Positions 26,070 through 34,463 of a stretch of 64,000 bases of DNA are shown here, one piece after another. The DNA is taken from the NCBI GenBank assembly GCA_965197385.1, contig CBDANA010000007.1:372001-436000 (forward strand), in the 5' to 3' direction. The stretch comes from G963667915 sp965197385 (GTDB lineage: Bacteria > Acidobacteriota > Vicinamibacteria > Vicinamibacterales > UBA823). The translations under genes and the position numbers were made by a program. Each line of letters begins with the position of its first letter. Within the stretch, counting starts at the first letter, position 1. The notes beneath the pieces were generated by a model that did no database searches, was not told the origin of the DNA, and saw nothing but the letters and a program-made list of their open reading frames with translations.

Positions 26070-26792
26070 TTACTCGCCGGTCGCCTGGCGAAGCGCCCGG
26101 CCGGCGGTCCGGGTGACCAGGGTCGTCACGAGGATGGTCGCGGCCAGCCCGAGTCCCAGCACCGCGTAGTAGCCCGCGCCGCGGGCGATCGGAGCCCCGC
26201 CCGCGAGCGTGGCGACGTCGCCCGCGAGCTTGCCGTAGTAGGTATAGAGCAGGGAGCCCGGCAGCATGCCGATCGAGGCCAGGGCGTAGTCGGTGAACCG
26301 CACCCTGGTCAGGCCGAGAGCGTAGTTGAGGAGGTTGAACGGGAAGACGGGCGACAGCCGCAACAACAGGACGATCTTGAATCCCTCCGCGCCGACGGCC
26401 CGGTCGATTGCTCCGAACCGGGGATGGTCCGCCACCCGCTGCTCGATCGCCCCCCGCGCGAAGTACCGGGAGACGAGGAACGCGGCGGCCGCGCCGAGGG
26501 TCGCGCCGACGAGGACGTACGCCGTGCCCTGCACGATGCCGAACACGGCACCGGCCGCGAGCGTCAGCAGCGATCCCGGGATGAAGGCCACGGTCGCCGT
26601 CATGTAGCCCAGGATGAAGACGGCTGGGCCCCAGACGCCGAGGCCTTCGACCCAACCGACGAACGTCGGCAGGTAACCGCCGAGCTGACGCCCCAGCGCG
26701 ACGAGTACCACGAGCGCCGCGATCCCGGCCGCGATGCGGCCCCAGGGACGGCCGCTCGACTGAGCCGGCTTCGCAGGAATCGTCTGAGTCAT
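26070..26792 (-). CDS. TVP38/TMEM64 (VTT/DedA-like) membrane protein
   Basis: 240 residues with about six hydrophobic segments. The VTT core is GYMTATVAFIPGSLLTLAAG, the re-entrant region FLVSRYFARGAIEQRV, then LLLRLSPVFPFNLLNYALGL and IGMLPGSLLYTYYGKLAGDV, all hallmark TMEM64-family stretches. Members are thought to move lipids across the membrane (related DedA proteins recycle undecaprenyl phosphate); this one's substrate is unknown. It lies alone, upstream of an unrelated 162-bp inverted-repeat element. Confidence 0.9.
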   Translation of the reverse strand: MTQTIPAKPAQSSGRPWGRIAAGIAALVVLVALGRQLGGYLPTFVGWVEGLGVWGPAVFILGYMTATVAFIPGSLLTLAAGAVFGIVQGTAYVLVGATLGAAAAFLVSRYFARGAIEQRVADHPRFGAIDRAVGAEGFKIVLLLRLSPVFPFNLLNYALGLTRVRFTDYALASIGMLPGSLLYTYYGKLAGDVATLAGGAPIARGAGYYAVLGLGLAATILVTTLVTRTAGRALRQATGE

Positions 26793-26824
26793 TTCCTTTT
26801 AGATAGGATGCGTTCCCGATAGCT

Positions 26825-26986
26825 TAACCCCAGAACTCACTTGTGTTGCCACGTCTGGCTTGTTCTGCCCGGCGAGGGCGGCGTTGCTCCTCAGTCATTT
26901 GGGCCCACCAAACTCCTTCGTCGCGCCTTGCCCTCACCGTCCAGCCCGGTGCCAGCCATTGTCAACACAAGTGAGTTCTGGGGTTA
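26825..26986. repeat. 162-bp element with perfect 24-bp inverted repeats
   Basis: The left end begins TAACCCCAGAACTCACTTGT (continuing GTTG); the right end is its exact inverse at 26963-26986. The 114-bp interior has no reading frame of note and no similarity to the CTAG elements. No flanking duplication is evident. It could be a MITE-like non-autonomous element. The rest of the 309-bp gap before the lyase gene is a GC-rich stretch (cgcgcgcggcccgcgggggt). Confidence 0.75.
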
Positions 26987-27111
26987 GGTCTCCTGCGTCG
27001 TCGAGGCCAGGCCGCGCACGCGCGCGGCCCGCGGGGGTCCGGCGCGGGGCGTTCGGGGTCCCCGTGGAGGCCCCCGCGGGGGTTCGGGGCGAAGCCCCGA
27101 CGTGAGGACGT

Positions 27112-27117
27112 TATACT
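27112..27117 (+). promoter_or_regulatory. Putative -10 box TATACT for a leaderless argH transcript
   Basis: TATACT lies 5 bp before GTG 27123, the spacing expected if transcription starts at or next to the start codon. No Shine-Dalgarno sequence precedes that GTG. Confidence 0.4.
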
Positions 27118-27122
27118 GCCCC

Positions 27123-28577
27123 GTGGCCTTTGCGCCCGAATACGTCACCTACGTCCTCGGAGAGCATTTCGAGGATGCCAAGACGCTGTTCCTCGCGCCG
27201 CAGATGGCCATCCACCGCGCCCATCTGGTGATGCTCGCCCGATGCGACATCGTCCCGCTGCCCGCGGCGCGCGCCATTCGCGACGCACTGGACTCGATCT
27301 CCGAGGCCGACGTCCGCGCGGCCTCCTACGACGACAGCAACGAGGATCTGTTCTGCTACGTCGGCCAGCTCATCGACGAGCGATGCGGCCCGGAGGCCGC
27401 GGGCCGGCTCCACACGGCGCGCAGCCGGAACGACGTCGACATGACGATGTACCGGATGCGTCAACGGGAATTCATCCTGGGCCTGCTGAGCGCGACCCAC
27501 GAGCTGCGGCGCGTGCTCCTGGCAGCCGCCGATCGGACGCGTGAGACCGTCGTCACGGCCCACACGCATACACAGCCGGCACAGCCGACGACGGTCGCCC
27601 ATTATCTGCTGGCGGTGATCGAGCAGCTCGAGCGGGACGGGGTGCGCCTGCGGGCCGCGTTCGCCTCGACAAACCGGTGTCCGCTCGGCGCCTGCGCCAT
27701 CACGGGCACCGGATTCCCGATCGATCGCCGTCTCACGAGCGACCTGCTCGGGTTCGACGCGCCGACGGGCAACACCTACGGGAGCATCGCGACGGCCGAC
27801 TACCCACTGGAGAGCACGTCGGCGTCGGCGGTCGCGCTGGCCGGCCTCGGCCGGGTGATCCAGGATCTGCTGCTCTGGTGCACGCCAGAATTCGGCTACC
27901 TCCGGCTGGCCGACGGATTCGTCCAGTGCAGCAGCATCATACCGCAGAAGCGGAATCCGTCCGCGCTCGAGCACGCACGGGCCATTGGCAGCACCGCGCT
28001 GGGCCAGGCGGGCGCGATCCTGCTGAGCGTGCACAACACACCGTTTGGCGACATCGTCGACACGGAGGACGACTTGCAGCCGCTGGTCTACAGAATGTTC
28101 GGCGACGCGACGCGCGCCGTCCGGCTCGTGGCTGCCGCCTTGTCGAGTGCCACGTTCGATCGGGATCGGCTTGGCGAGCGAGCGTGCGACGGCTGGATCA
28201 CGATTACCGAGTTGGCCGACACGTTGACGCGCGACCATGGCTTGTCGTTCCAGACGAGCCATCACGTGGCGGCCAAGCTGATCGCGGCGAGCGAGGCGTC
28301 GCCCGACGTGGCATTGTCCGAACTGCTCGGCGACGTGACGGCCGAGGTGGCGGGTCGCCGGATTGACTACTCGGAGGCGGCGCTGGCCGAGCTGCTGAGT
28401 CCGGCGCATTTCGTGGAGGTTCGCCGGACCGAGGGTGGCCCGGTGCCCGCGAAGACCGGGAGCGCGCTGACCGCCTCGCGTGAGCTGCTCCAGCGAGATG
28501 AGGACTGGTGGACGGCTGCCCGGGACCGGCTGCAGGCGGCCGAGCGCGCGCTGCGGGACGGGAGCGAGCACCTGTGA
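27123..28577 (+). CDS. argH: Argininosuccinate lyase
   Basis: 484 residues from GTG 27123; GTG 27102, seven codons earlier, is in frame, but TATACT five bases before 27123 would make a leaderless message starting there. The fumarase/aspartase superfamily signatures are present: RLHTARSRNDVDMTMYRMR near the N-terminus, THTQPAQPTTVAHYLL (catalytic His region), and SSIIPQKRNPSALEHARAIG, where the usual GSSxMPxKxNP reads CSSIIPQKRNP. It cleaves argininosuccinate to arginine and fumarate. No other arg gene is adjacent, so a related lyase activity is possible but less likely. It overlaps the next small gene by GTGA. Confidence 0.85.
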   Translation: MAFAPEYVTYVLGEHFEDAKTLFLAPQMAIHRAHLVMLARCDIVPLPAARAIRDALDSISEADVRAASYDDSNEDLFCYVGQLIDERCGPEAAGRLHTARSRNDVDMTMYRMRQREFILGLLSATHELRRVLLAAADRTRETVVTAHTHTQPAQPTTVAHYLLAVIEQLERDGVRLRAAFASTNRCPLGACAITGTGFPIDRRLTSDLLGFDAPTGNTYGSIATADYPLESTSASAVALAGLGRVIQDLLLWCTPEFGYLRLADGFVQCSSIIPQKRNPSALEHARAIGSTALGQAGAILLSVHNTPFGDIVDTEDDLQPLVYRMFGDATRAVRLVAAALSSATFDRDRLGERACDGWITITELADTLTRDHGLSFQTSHHVAAKLIAASEASPDVALSELLGDVTAEVAGRRIDYSEAALAELLSPAHFVEVRRTEGGPVPAKTGSALTASRELLQRDEDWWTAARDRLQAAERALRDGSEHL

Positions 28578-28714
28578 GCGAGACCCGGCCGGCTGGCGCA
28601 CTCGGCGGCGATACACCGGTGCGTCCGATGACCCGAACCTACGTGGCCGTCCTGCTTGTCGAAGCGGTCGTGCTGGCCGCGCTCTGGGGATTCAGCCAGT
28701 ATTTCGGCCTGTGA
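28574..28714 (+). CDS. Small single-helix membrane protein
   Basis: 46 residues from GTG 28574, which overlaps the lyase stop as GTGA and so looks translationally coupled; ATG 28629 would give a 28-residue form. The C-terminal part RTYVAVLLVEAVVLAALWGF forms one membrane helix ending SQYFGL. It lies 72 bp before a sodium/solute symporter gene and may be a small partner of it, by analogy with small proteins that accompany SSS carriers. Function not established. Confidence 0.6.
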   Translation: MSETRPAGALGGDTPVRPMTRTYVAVLLVEAVVLAALWGFSQYFGL

Positions 28715-28786
28715 GCGGCCCCGCGGACCGGTTCGTGCTCCGCCCCCTCGCGCGGGGGACGCCGCCCACGCTGAGACACCCGTGCC

Positions 28787-30466
28787 ATGCACCCAGTCGA
28801 CTGGCTCATCGTCCTCGCCTATCTGACCTGGATCGTCCACGACGGTCTCAAGCGGACGACCGGCGCGTCGACGGTCGAAGGGTATTTTCTGGCCAACCGG
28901 TCGCTGCCGTGGTGGGCGGTCGGCCTGACGGTCATGGCCACCCAGATGAGCGCCATCACGCTCGTCGGCACGACCGGTCAGGGCTATGCGGACGGCATGC
29001 GGTTCGTGCAGTTTTACTTCGGCCTGCCGGTCGCGATGATCATCCTGTCGCTCACGCTGGTGCCGTTCTTCTACCGCGCCAAGGTCTACACGGCCTACGA
29101 GTATCTCGAACGGCGATTCGACGTCCGGACCCGGACGCTGGCCAGCCTGCTCTTTCTGGTGTCGCGCGGACTGCAGGCCGGCGTCATCATCGCCGCGCCC
29201 GCTGTCATTCTGTCGATCGTGCTCGGCTTCAACCTCACGCTCACGATCCTCGCGATCGGGCTGCCGACCACCGTCTACACGATGTTCGGCGGGGTCCAGG
29301 CGGTGACCTGGACCGACGTGAAGCAGATGGGCGTCATCGTCGCCGGGATGACGGCCACCGTCGTGGCGCTCATCGCTGGCCTGCCGGACGGCGTCGGCGT
29401 CGCCGATGCGTTGCACGTCGCCGGCACGACCGGGCGGCTCGCCACGATCGACTTCAGGTTCGACCTGCGCGAGACCTACACGTTCTGGTCCGGCCTGATC
29501 GGCGGGCTGTTTCTCATGCTCGGGTACTTCGGGTGCGACCAGAGCCAGGTGCAGCGGTACCTGGCGGCGAAGTCGGTGGATGCCGGGCGTCATTCCCTGA
29601 TGATGAGCGCGTTCGTGAAGATTCCCCTGCAGGCACTGATCCTGCTGACCGGTGTCCTCGTTTTCGCCTTCTACCTGTTCAGCGCACCGCCGATGCTGTT
29701 CAACTCGGTCCACGATGCGCAGGTGCGGGAGAGCCCGCGGGTCGGCGAATACGCCGCGCTTGACAGAGCCTTTCAGGCGGTGGTCGTCGCGCGGACGGCG
29801 GCGGCCGACGCGATAGTCGCGGCGAGGCGAACGGGCGACGCGGCGAAGGTGGCAGCGGCCGACGCGGCGTTCGTCGAGCGACAGGACGATCTGACCGCCA
29901 TCCGAGAGCGGGCCGTCTCGCTCGTGAAGGACGTCACTGACGACGACTCGTACACCGATGTAAACTACGTCTTCCCGACGTTCATCACCAACGAGCTGCC
30001 GATCGGCCTGGTCGGTCTGATGATCGCCGCCATCTTCGCCGCGGCGATGTCCAGCATCGCCGCCGAGCTGAACTCGCTGTCGACGGCGACGGTCATCGAC
30101 CTGTATCGGCGCCACGTGCGGACCGAGGCGACCGACCGGCACTACTTGGCCGTGTCGAAGATGGTGACCGGGTTCTGGGGCGCGTTCGCCTCGGTCGTCG
30201 CCGTCTACGCCGCCAACTTGGGATCGCTCATCGAGGTGGTGAACCGGTTTGGCTCCTTCTTCTACGGCTCGCTCCTCGGCGTGTTCATCCTGGCGGTCGG
30301 CACCGAGCGGGCGACGGCAAGGGGGGCGCTCTGGGGACTGGTGGGTGGCATGGCGGCGGTCGTCTGGGTGGCCAGCACGAGCGACATTTCGTTTCTCTGG
30401 CTGAACGTCGTGGGCGCGGTCGCGGTCTTCGTCGTCGGCATGGCGGTGAGCCTGGTGTGGCGGTAG
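28787..30466 (+). CDS. Sodium:solute symporter (SSS family)
   Basis: 559 residues, about 13 membrane helices. Family signatures: EGYFLANRSLPWWAVGLTVM near the N-terminus, VYTAYEYLERRFDVRTRTLA, TMFGGVQAVTWTDVKQMGVI and the sodium-site helix IFAAAMSSIAAELNSLSTAT. Between helices, at about residues 300-385, lies a long alanine/arginine-rich soluble insert (ARTAAADAIVAARRTGDAAK region), larger than in classical members such as PutP or SGLT. Substrate cannot be read from the sequence. Start ATG 28787. Confidence 0.92.
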   Translation: MHPVDWLIVLAYLTWIVHDGLKRTTGASTVEGYFLANRSLPWWAVGLTVMATQMSAITLVGTTGQGYADGMRFVQFYFGLPVAMIILSLTLVPFFYRAKVYTAYEYLERRFDVRTRTLASLLFLVSRGLQAGVIIAAPAVILSIVLGFNLTLTILAIGLPTTVYTMFGGVQAVTWTDVKQMGVIVAGMTATVVALIAGLPDGVGVADALHVAGTTGRLATIDFRFDLRETYTFWSGLIGGLFLMLGYFGCDQSQVQRYLAAKSVDAGRHSLMMSAFVKIPLQALILLTGVLVFAFYLFSAPPMLFNSVHDAQVRESPRVGEYAALDRAFQAVVVARTAAADAIVAARRTGDAAKVAAADAAFVERQDDLTAIRERAVSLVKDVTDDDSYTDVNYVFPTFITNELPIGLVGLMIAAIFAAAMSSIAAELNSLSTATVIDLYRRHVRTEATDRHYLAVSKMVTGFWGAFASVVAVYAANLGSLIEVVNRFGSFFYGSLLGVFILAVGTERATARGALWGLVGGMAAVVWVASTSDISFLWLNVVGAVAVFVVGMAVSLVWR

Positions 30467-30473
30467 ACGGCGC

Positions 30474-30613
30474 CTCGGCTCTCGGCTTTCGGCTCTCGCA
30501 CGATCCCCCACGACGGGAGAGCCGGGCGCGAGGTGGGGTCGCGTCAGGCGGCGGGACGGGTGGGTCTCGGTTCGTGCGAGCGCCAAGAGCCGAACGTCGA
30601 GAGCCGAGAGCCC
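30474..30613. repeat. Inverted pair of AGAGCC-type repeats
   Basis: CTCGGCTCTCGGCTTTCGGC at 30474 and, in the opposite orientation, CAAGAGCCGAACGTCGAGAG plus CCGAGAGCCC ending at 30613. The two arms could pair across an ~80-bp loop. They fill most of the gap between the symporter gene and the suf promoter region. Confidence 0.6.
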
Positions 30614-30649
30614 GCTGCTCCGACCGATTTGCACCCCCTGCGGCCGATG

Positions 30650-30684
30650 GTATATATTTATATACGACTCAAATGGTCGGTATT
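30650..30684 (+). promoter_or_regulatory. AT-rich suf promoter with an Rrf2/IscR-like palindrome
   Basis: TATATATTTATATACGACTC followed by AAATGGTCGGTATT. The core ATACGACT-N4-GGTCGGTAT is a near-palindrome sharing the GACT/GGTC half-sites of known IscR/SufR-type operators, placed in the promoter region 83 bp before sufB. No Rrf2 gene is in the operon, so the regulator would be encoded elsewhere. Confidence 0.5.
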
Positions 30685-30766
30685 GTATGAGATGATTTTA
30701 TTCGCGATTTCGGCCATTTCTGGCGAGGTCGCGTGACGGCTGCCCTGGTGCCCTGCGGGTGAGTTC

Positions 30767-32212
30767 ATGAGCACAGCAACCCAGACCATCGAAGAGCTTG
30801 CGAACCAAGAATATAAGTACGGGTTCGTCAGCGACGTCGAGGCGGACACGATCCCGAAAGGGCTCAACGAGGACGTGATCCGGCTGATCTCGGCGAAGAA
30901 AGAGGAGCCCGAGTGGCTCCTGGACTGGCGTCTCAAGGCCTATCGGCTGTGGACGACGATGACCGAGCCGCACTGGCCTAACGTCAGGTACGACCCGATC
31001 GATTACCAGGCGATCAGCTACTACTCGGCTCCGAAGAAGAAGCCTCAACTCGGGAGCATGGATGAGGTGGATCCGGAGATCCGCAGCACCTTCGAGAAGC
31101 TCGGCATTCCGCTCGAGGAGCAGAAGATGCTGGCCGGCGTCGCGGTCGATGCCGTGTTTGACAGCGTGTCGGTCGCCACCACGTTCAGCAAGAAGCTGGC
31201 TGAGCTCGGGATCATCTTCTCTTCGTTTTCCGAGGCGGTGCGGGAGCATCCCGACTTGGTGCGGAAGTATCTCGGCACCGTTGTCCCCTACACCGACAAC
31301 TTCTTCGCGACGCTCAACTCGGCCGTCTTCAGCGACGGCTCGTTCGCCTACATTCCGAAGGGCGTCAAGTGCCCGATGGAGCTGTCGACCTACTTTCGGA
31401 TCAACGCTGCCTCCACCGGTCAGTTCGAGCGGACGCTGCTCGTCGCCGATGAAGGCGCGTCGGTCAGCTACCTCGAGGGCTGCACGGCGCCGATGCGCGA
31501 CGAGCACCAGTTGCACGCCGCGGTTGTGGAGCTGGTGGCGCTCGATGACGCCACCATCAAGTACTCCACCGTACAGAACTGGTATCCAGGCGACAAGGAC
31601 GGCAAGGGGGGCATCTATAACTTCGTGACGAAGCGTGGCAAGGCGGCTGGCCGGAACTCGAAGATTACCTGGACCCAGGTCGAGACCGGCTCCGCCATCA
31701 CCTGGAAGTATCCGGGCTGCATCCTGCAGGGTGACAACTCGGTCGGCGAGTTCTATTCGGTCGCCGTCACGAACAATCGCCAGCAGGCCGACACCGGCAC
31801 GAAGATGGTGCACCTCGGTCGCCACACCCGCAGTACGATCATCTCGAAGGGGATTTCCGCCGGCCGTGGCCAGAATACCTACCGGGGCCTGGTCCGGATC
31901 GGGAAGGGGGCCACAGGCGCTCGGAACTACTCGCAATGTGACTCGCTCCTGATCGGCGACCGGTGCGGCGCGCACACCTTCCCGTACCTAGACGTGCGCA
32001 ACACGTCGGCGCAGGTCGAGCATGAGGCGTCGACGTCGAAGATCGGCGAAGACCAGATCTTCTACTGCCGGCAGCGCGGGCTGTCGACCGAGGATGCGGT
32101 GAACATGATCGTCAGCGGCTTCTGCAAGGAAGTATTCCGCGAGCTCCCGATGGAGTTCGCCGTGGAAGCGCAGAAACTGCTGGGGATCAGCTTGGAAGGC
32201 AGCGTCGGCTAG
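30767..32212 (+). CDS. sufB: Fe-S cluster assembly protein SufB
   Basis: 481 residues, the usual SufB length. Typical segments: VEADTIPKGLNEDVIRLIS, FKCPMELSTYFRINA-like stretch KGVKCPMELSTYFRINAAST, TRSTIISKGISAGRGQNTYR, RNYSQCDSLLIGDRCGAHTF and DQIFYCRQRGLSTEDAVNMI. The cysteine in the NYSQCDSLL strand is the conserved one implicated in cluster assembly. SufB forms the SufBCD scaffold on which Fe-S clusters are built. It is the first gene of the operon, behind a putative Rrf2-type site. Its TAG stop opens CTAGCAGC, a possible scar of the palindromic CTAG element. Confidence 0.97.
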   Translation: MSTATQTIEELANQEYKYGFVSDVEADTIPKGLNEDVIRLISAKKEEPEWLLDWRLKAYRLWTTMTEPHWPNVRYDPIDYQAISYYSAPKKKPQLGSMDEVDPEIRSTFEKLGIPLEEQKMLAGVAVDAVFDSVSVATTFSKKLAELGIIFSSFSEAVREHPDLVRKYLGTVVPYTDNFFATLNSAVFSDGSFAYIPKGVKCPMELSTYFRINAASTGQFERTLLVADEGASVSYLEGCTAPMRDEHQLHAAVVELVALDDATIKYSTVQNWYPGDKDGKGGIYNFVTKRGKAAGRNSKITWTQVETGSAITWKYPGCILQGDNSVGEFYSVAVTNNRQQADTGTKMVHLGRHTRSTIISKGISAGRGQNTYRGLVRIGKGATGARNYSQCDSLLIGDRCGAHTFPYLDVRNTSAQVEHEASTSKIGEDQIFYCRQRGLSTEDAVNMIVSGFCKEVFRELPMEFAVEAQKLLGISLEGSVG

Positions 32213-32337
32213 CAGCTAGACAGCCGAGGTGAAGCACCGGCATCCCGCGGCGGACCCTGGGCCGTCGCGTCGCCTCCTGCCTGCACGATCAGTGTCTTCT
32301 GGGTACGTCATTCATACGGAATCATAGGGACGACGCG

Positions 32338-33099
32338 ATGTTGGAAATCACGGGACTGCACGCGAGCGTAGGCGGGAAGGAGATTCTGCGAGGCGTTGAC
32401 CTGTCGGTGAATGCGGGCGAGGTGCACGCGATCATGGGGCCCAACGGCTCCGGGAAGAGCACCTTGGCCGGTGTCCTGGCCGGTCGGCCCGAGTACAACA
32501 TGACGGGCGGCACGGTCCGGTATCTGGATCAGGATTTGCTGGAGCTGGAACCGGAGGATCGGGCGCGCAAGGGGATCTTCCTCGCCTTCCAGTATCCGGT
32601 CGAAATTCCTGGTGTCAACAACGTCTATCTGCTAAAGGCGGCACTCAACGAGTTGCGGAAGCATCGTGGCGAACCCGAGCTCGACGCCATGGACTTCATG
32701 ACCTTGGTGCGCAAACAGCTCCAGGTGCTGAAGATGGACGCCGACCTGCTCAACCGGCCGGTGAACGATGGGTTTTCGGGCGGCGAGAAGAAGCGAAACG
32801 AGATTTTCCAGATGACCGTGCTCGAGCCGAAGCTCGCCATTCTCGACGAAACCGACTCCGGACTCGACATCGACGCGCTGAAGATCGTGGCGAATGGCGT
32901 CAACGCACTGCGCCACCCCGAGCGCTCGATGGTGGTCATCACCCACTACCAGCGGCTGCTCAACTACGTCGTGCCCGATTTCGTGCACGTGCTGTCGAAG
33001 GGCCGGATTGTCAGATCAGGCGGCAAGGATCTGGCGCTGGAGCTCGAAGAGAAGGGCTACGTCTGGATCGATGGCATCGCGGCGGAGGTGGGCGCGTGA
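32338..33099 (+). CDS. sufC: Fe-S assembly ATPase SufC
   Basis: 253 residues. ABC ATPase with Walker A GPNGSGKST (34-42), Q-loop AFQYPVEIPGV, signature FSGGEKKR (~146-153) and Walker B LAILDETDSGLD (~167-178), all diagnostic of SufC. It supplies the ATP-driven conformational change of the SufBCD complex. It follows sufB after 125 bp, which contain no gene, and overlaps sufD by four bases (GTGA). Confidence 0.97.
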   Translation: MLEITGLHASVGGKEILRGVDLSVNAGEVHAIMGPNGSGKSTLAGVLAGRPEYNMTGGTVRYLDQDLLELEPEDRARKGIFLAFQYPVEIPGVNNVYLLKAALNELRKHRGEPELDAMDFMTLVRKQLQVLKMDADLLNRPVNDGFSGGEKKRNEIFQMTVLEPKLAILDETDSGLDIDALKIVANGVNALRHPERSMVVITHYQRLLNYVVPDFVHVLSKGRIVRSGGKDLALELEEKGYVWIDGIAAEVGA

Positions 33100-34463
33100 G
33101 TGGAGTAGGTGGCATGACCGCCGCGACGACCCCAACCCCGACCCTGACTCTGGACGCGTATCAGGCCGACTTCGAGCGGGTGCAAGCCGCCGCGCCAGCC
33201 GCGCCAGCGGCGCTTCAGACGCTGCGGCAGAACGCGATGGGGCACTTCACCCGTCTGGGGTTTCCGACGACCCGGATGGAGGAGTGGCGATTCACCAGCG
33301 TCGAGCCGATTGCGCGCCGGCCGTTCGCGCTGGGCGGCCCCGCCGACGTGACGAGCGATCAGATCGCGCCGTTCCTGTTTCCAAGGTTGTCGGACTCGCG
33401 TTTCGTCTTCGTCAACGGGCGGTACGCTCCGACCCTCTCCGCCATCCAGGCGCTGCCCCCCGGGGTCGAGGTGCGGAGCCTCGCTGAGCTGCTGACCGGC
33501 GGCCTCGACGGCGTCGAATCCTATCTCGGCCGGCTGGCGGCGTTCGAGGACCAGCCGTTTTCGGCGCTCAACACGGCATTCCTGCAGGACGGCGCACTGA
33601 TCCGGATTGGCGACGACGTCATGCTGGACCATCCTATACACACACTGTTCGTCTCGACGGCACCCGGCGGCGCGGTGGTCACGCATCCGCGGATGCTCGT
33701 CGTCGTCGGACGGAATAGCTCGGTTGGCCTGGTCGAGAGCTATGCCGGTGTGCGGGACGCACCCTACTTCACAAATGCCGTGACCGAGCTCGACGTGGGG
33801 GAGAACAGCGTCGTCGATCATTGTAAGATTCTCCGGGAAAGCCTGGAGGCGTACCACGTGGCCAGTCTGCAGGTCCGGATCGCGCGGAGCGCTGTCGTGA
33901 CGTCGCACTCCATTACCCTGGGCGGCGCGCTGGTTCGCAACGACGTCGGTGCGGTCCTGGCGGGCGAAGGCGCCGAGTGCACGCTGAACGGTCTGTATGT
34001 CGCCGGCGGCCGGCAGTTGGTGGACAATCACACGACGATCGACCACGTGTCGCCTCACTGCGACAGCCACGAGCTGTACAAGGGCATCCTCGACGGCGAG
34101 GGGAAGGCGGTCTTCAACGGCAAGATCATCGTGCGGCTCGACGCGCAGAAGACCGACGCCAAGCAGTCGAACAAGACGTTGCTCCTGTCGGAGCGGGCCC
34201 AGGTGAACACCAAGCCGCAGCTCGAGATCTTTACTGACGATGTGAAGTGCACCCATGGCGCCACGGTCGGGCAGCTGGACGAGGACGCCATGTTCTACCT
34301 CCGGGCACGCGGCCTCAGCCGGGAGCAGGCCCGCCGCATGCTGATTCACGCGTTTGCGACCGATGTGCTGCAGCGGATCACGCGCGAGCCGATCAAGCCC
34401 AGGCTCGACACAGCGCTGCTGGAGCGTCTGCCGGCGGCCGACCAGGGGAGCCGGTCCGCGTGA
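33096..34463 (+). CDS. sufD: Fe-S assembly protein SufD
   Basis: 455 residues from GTG 33096, overlapping the sufC stop; ATG 33114 is an in-frame alternative. N-terminal helical part with PTTRMEEWRFTSVEPIARRP (a SufD hallmark), central beta-helix, and C-terminal segments HKTLLLSERAQVNTKPQLEI-like (NKTLLLSERAQVNTKPQLEI), TDDVKCTHGATVGQLDEDAM and YLRARGLSREQARRMLIHAF. The histidine in CTHGATVG is the conserved one near the cluster-building site. Paralogue of SufB in the SufBC2D complex. Overlaps sufS by GTGA. Confidence 0.95.
   Translation: MSGVGGMTAATTPTPTLTLDAYQADFERVQAAAPAAPAALQTLRQNAMGHFTRLGFPTTRMEEWRFTSVEPIARRPFALGGPADVTSDQIAPFLFPRLSDSRFVFVNGRYAPTLSAIQALPPGVEVRSLAELLTGGLDGVESYLGRLAAFEDQPFSALNTAFLQDGALIRIGDDVMLDHPIHTLFVSTAPGGAVVTHPRMLVVVGRNSSVGLVESYAGVRDAPYFTNAVTELDVGENSVVDHCKILRESLEAYHVASLQVRIARSAVVTSHSITLGGALVRNDVGAVLAGEGAECTLNGLYVAGGRQLVDNHTTIDHVSPHCDSHELYKGILDGEGKAVFNGKIIVRLDAQKTDAKQSNKTLLLSERAQVNTKPQLEIFTDDVKCTHGATVGQLDEDAMFYLRARGLSREQARRMLIHAFATDVLQRITREPIKPRLDTALLERLPAADQGSRSA

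Noticed and set aside
28367..30634. A 755-codon open frame on the minus strand opposite the lyase and symporter genes
   Set aside because: It mirrors GC-rich codon usage of the real genes on plus, has no recognisable domain, and is Arg/His/Asp-rich as such shadows are. Similar long antisense frames opposite coxA (24163-25965) and the suf genes were rejected for the same reason.
34247..34459. Longer N-terminus for SufS
   Set aside because: The frame is open upstream but lies inside sufD; the GTG overlapping the sufD stop matches the family's usual length.
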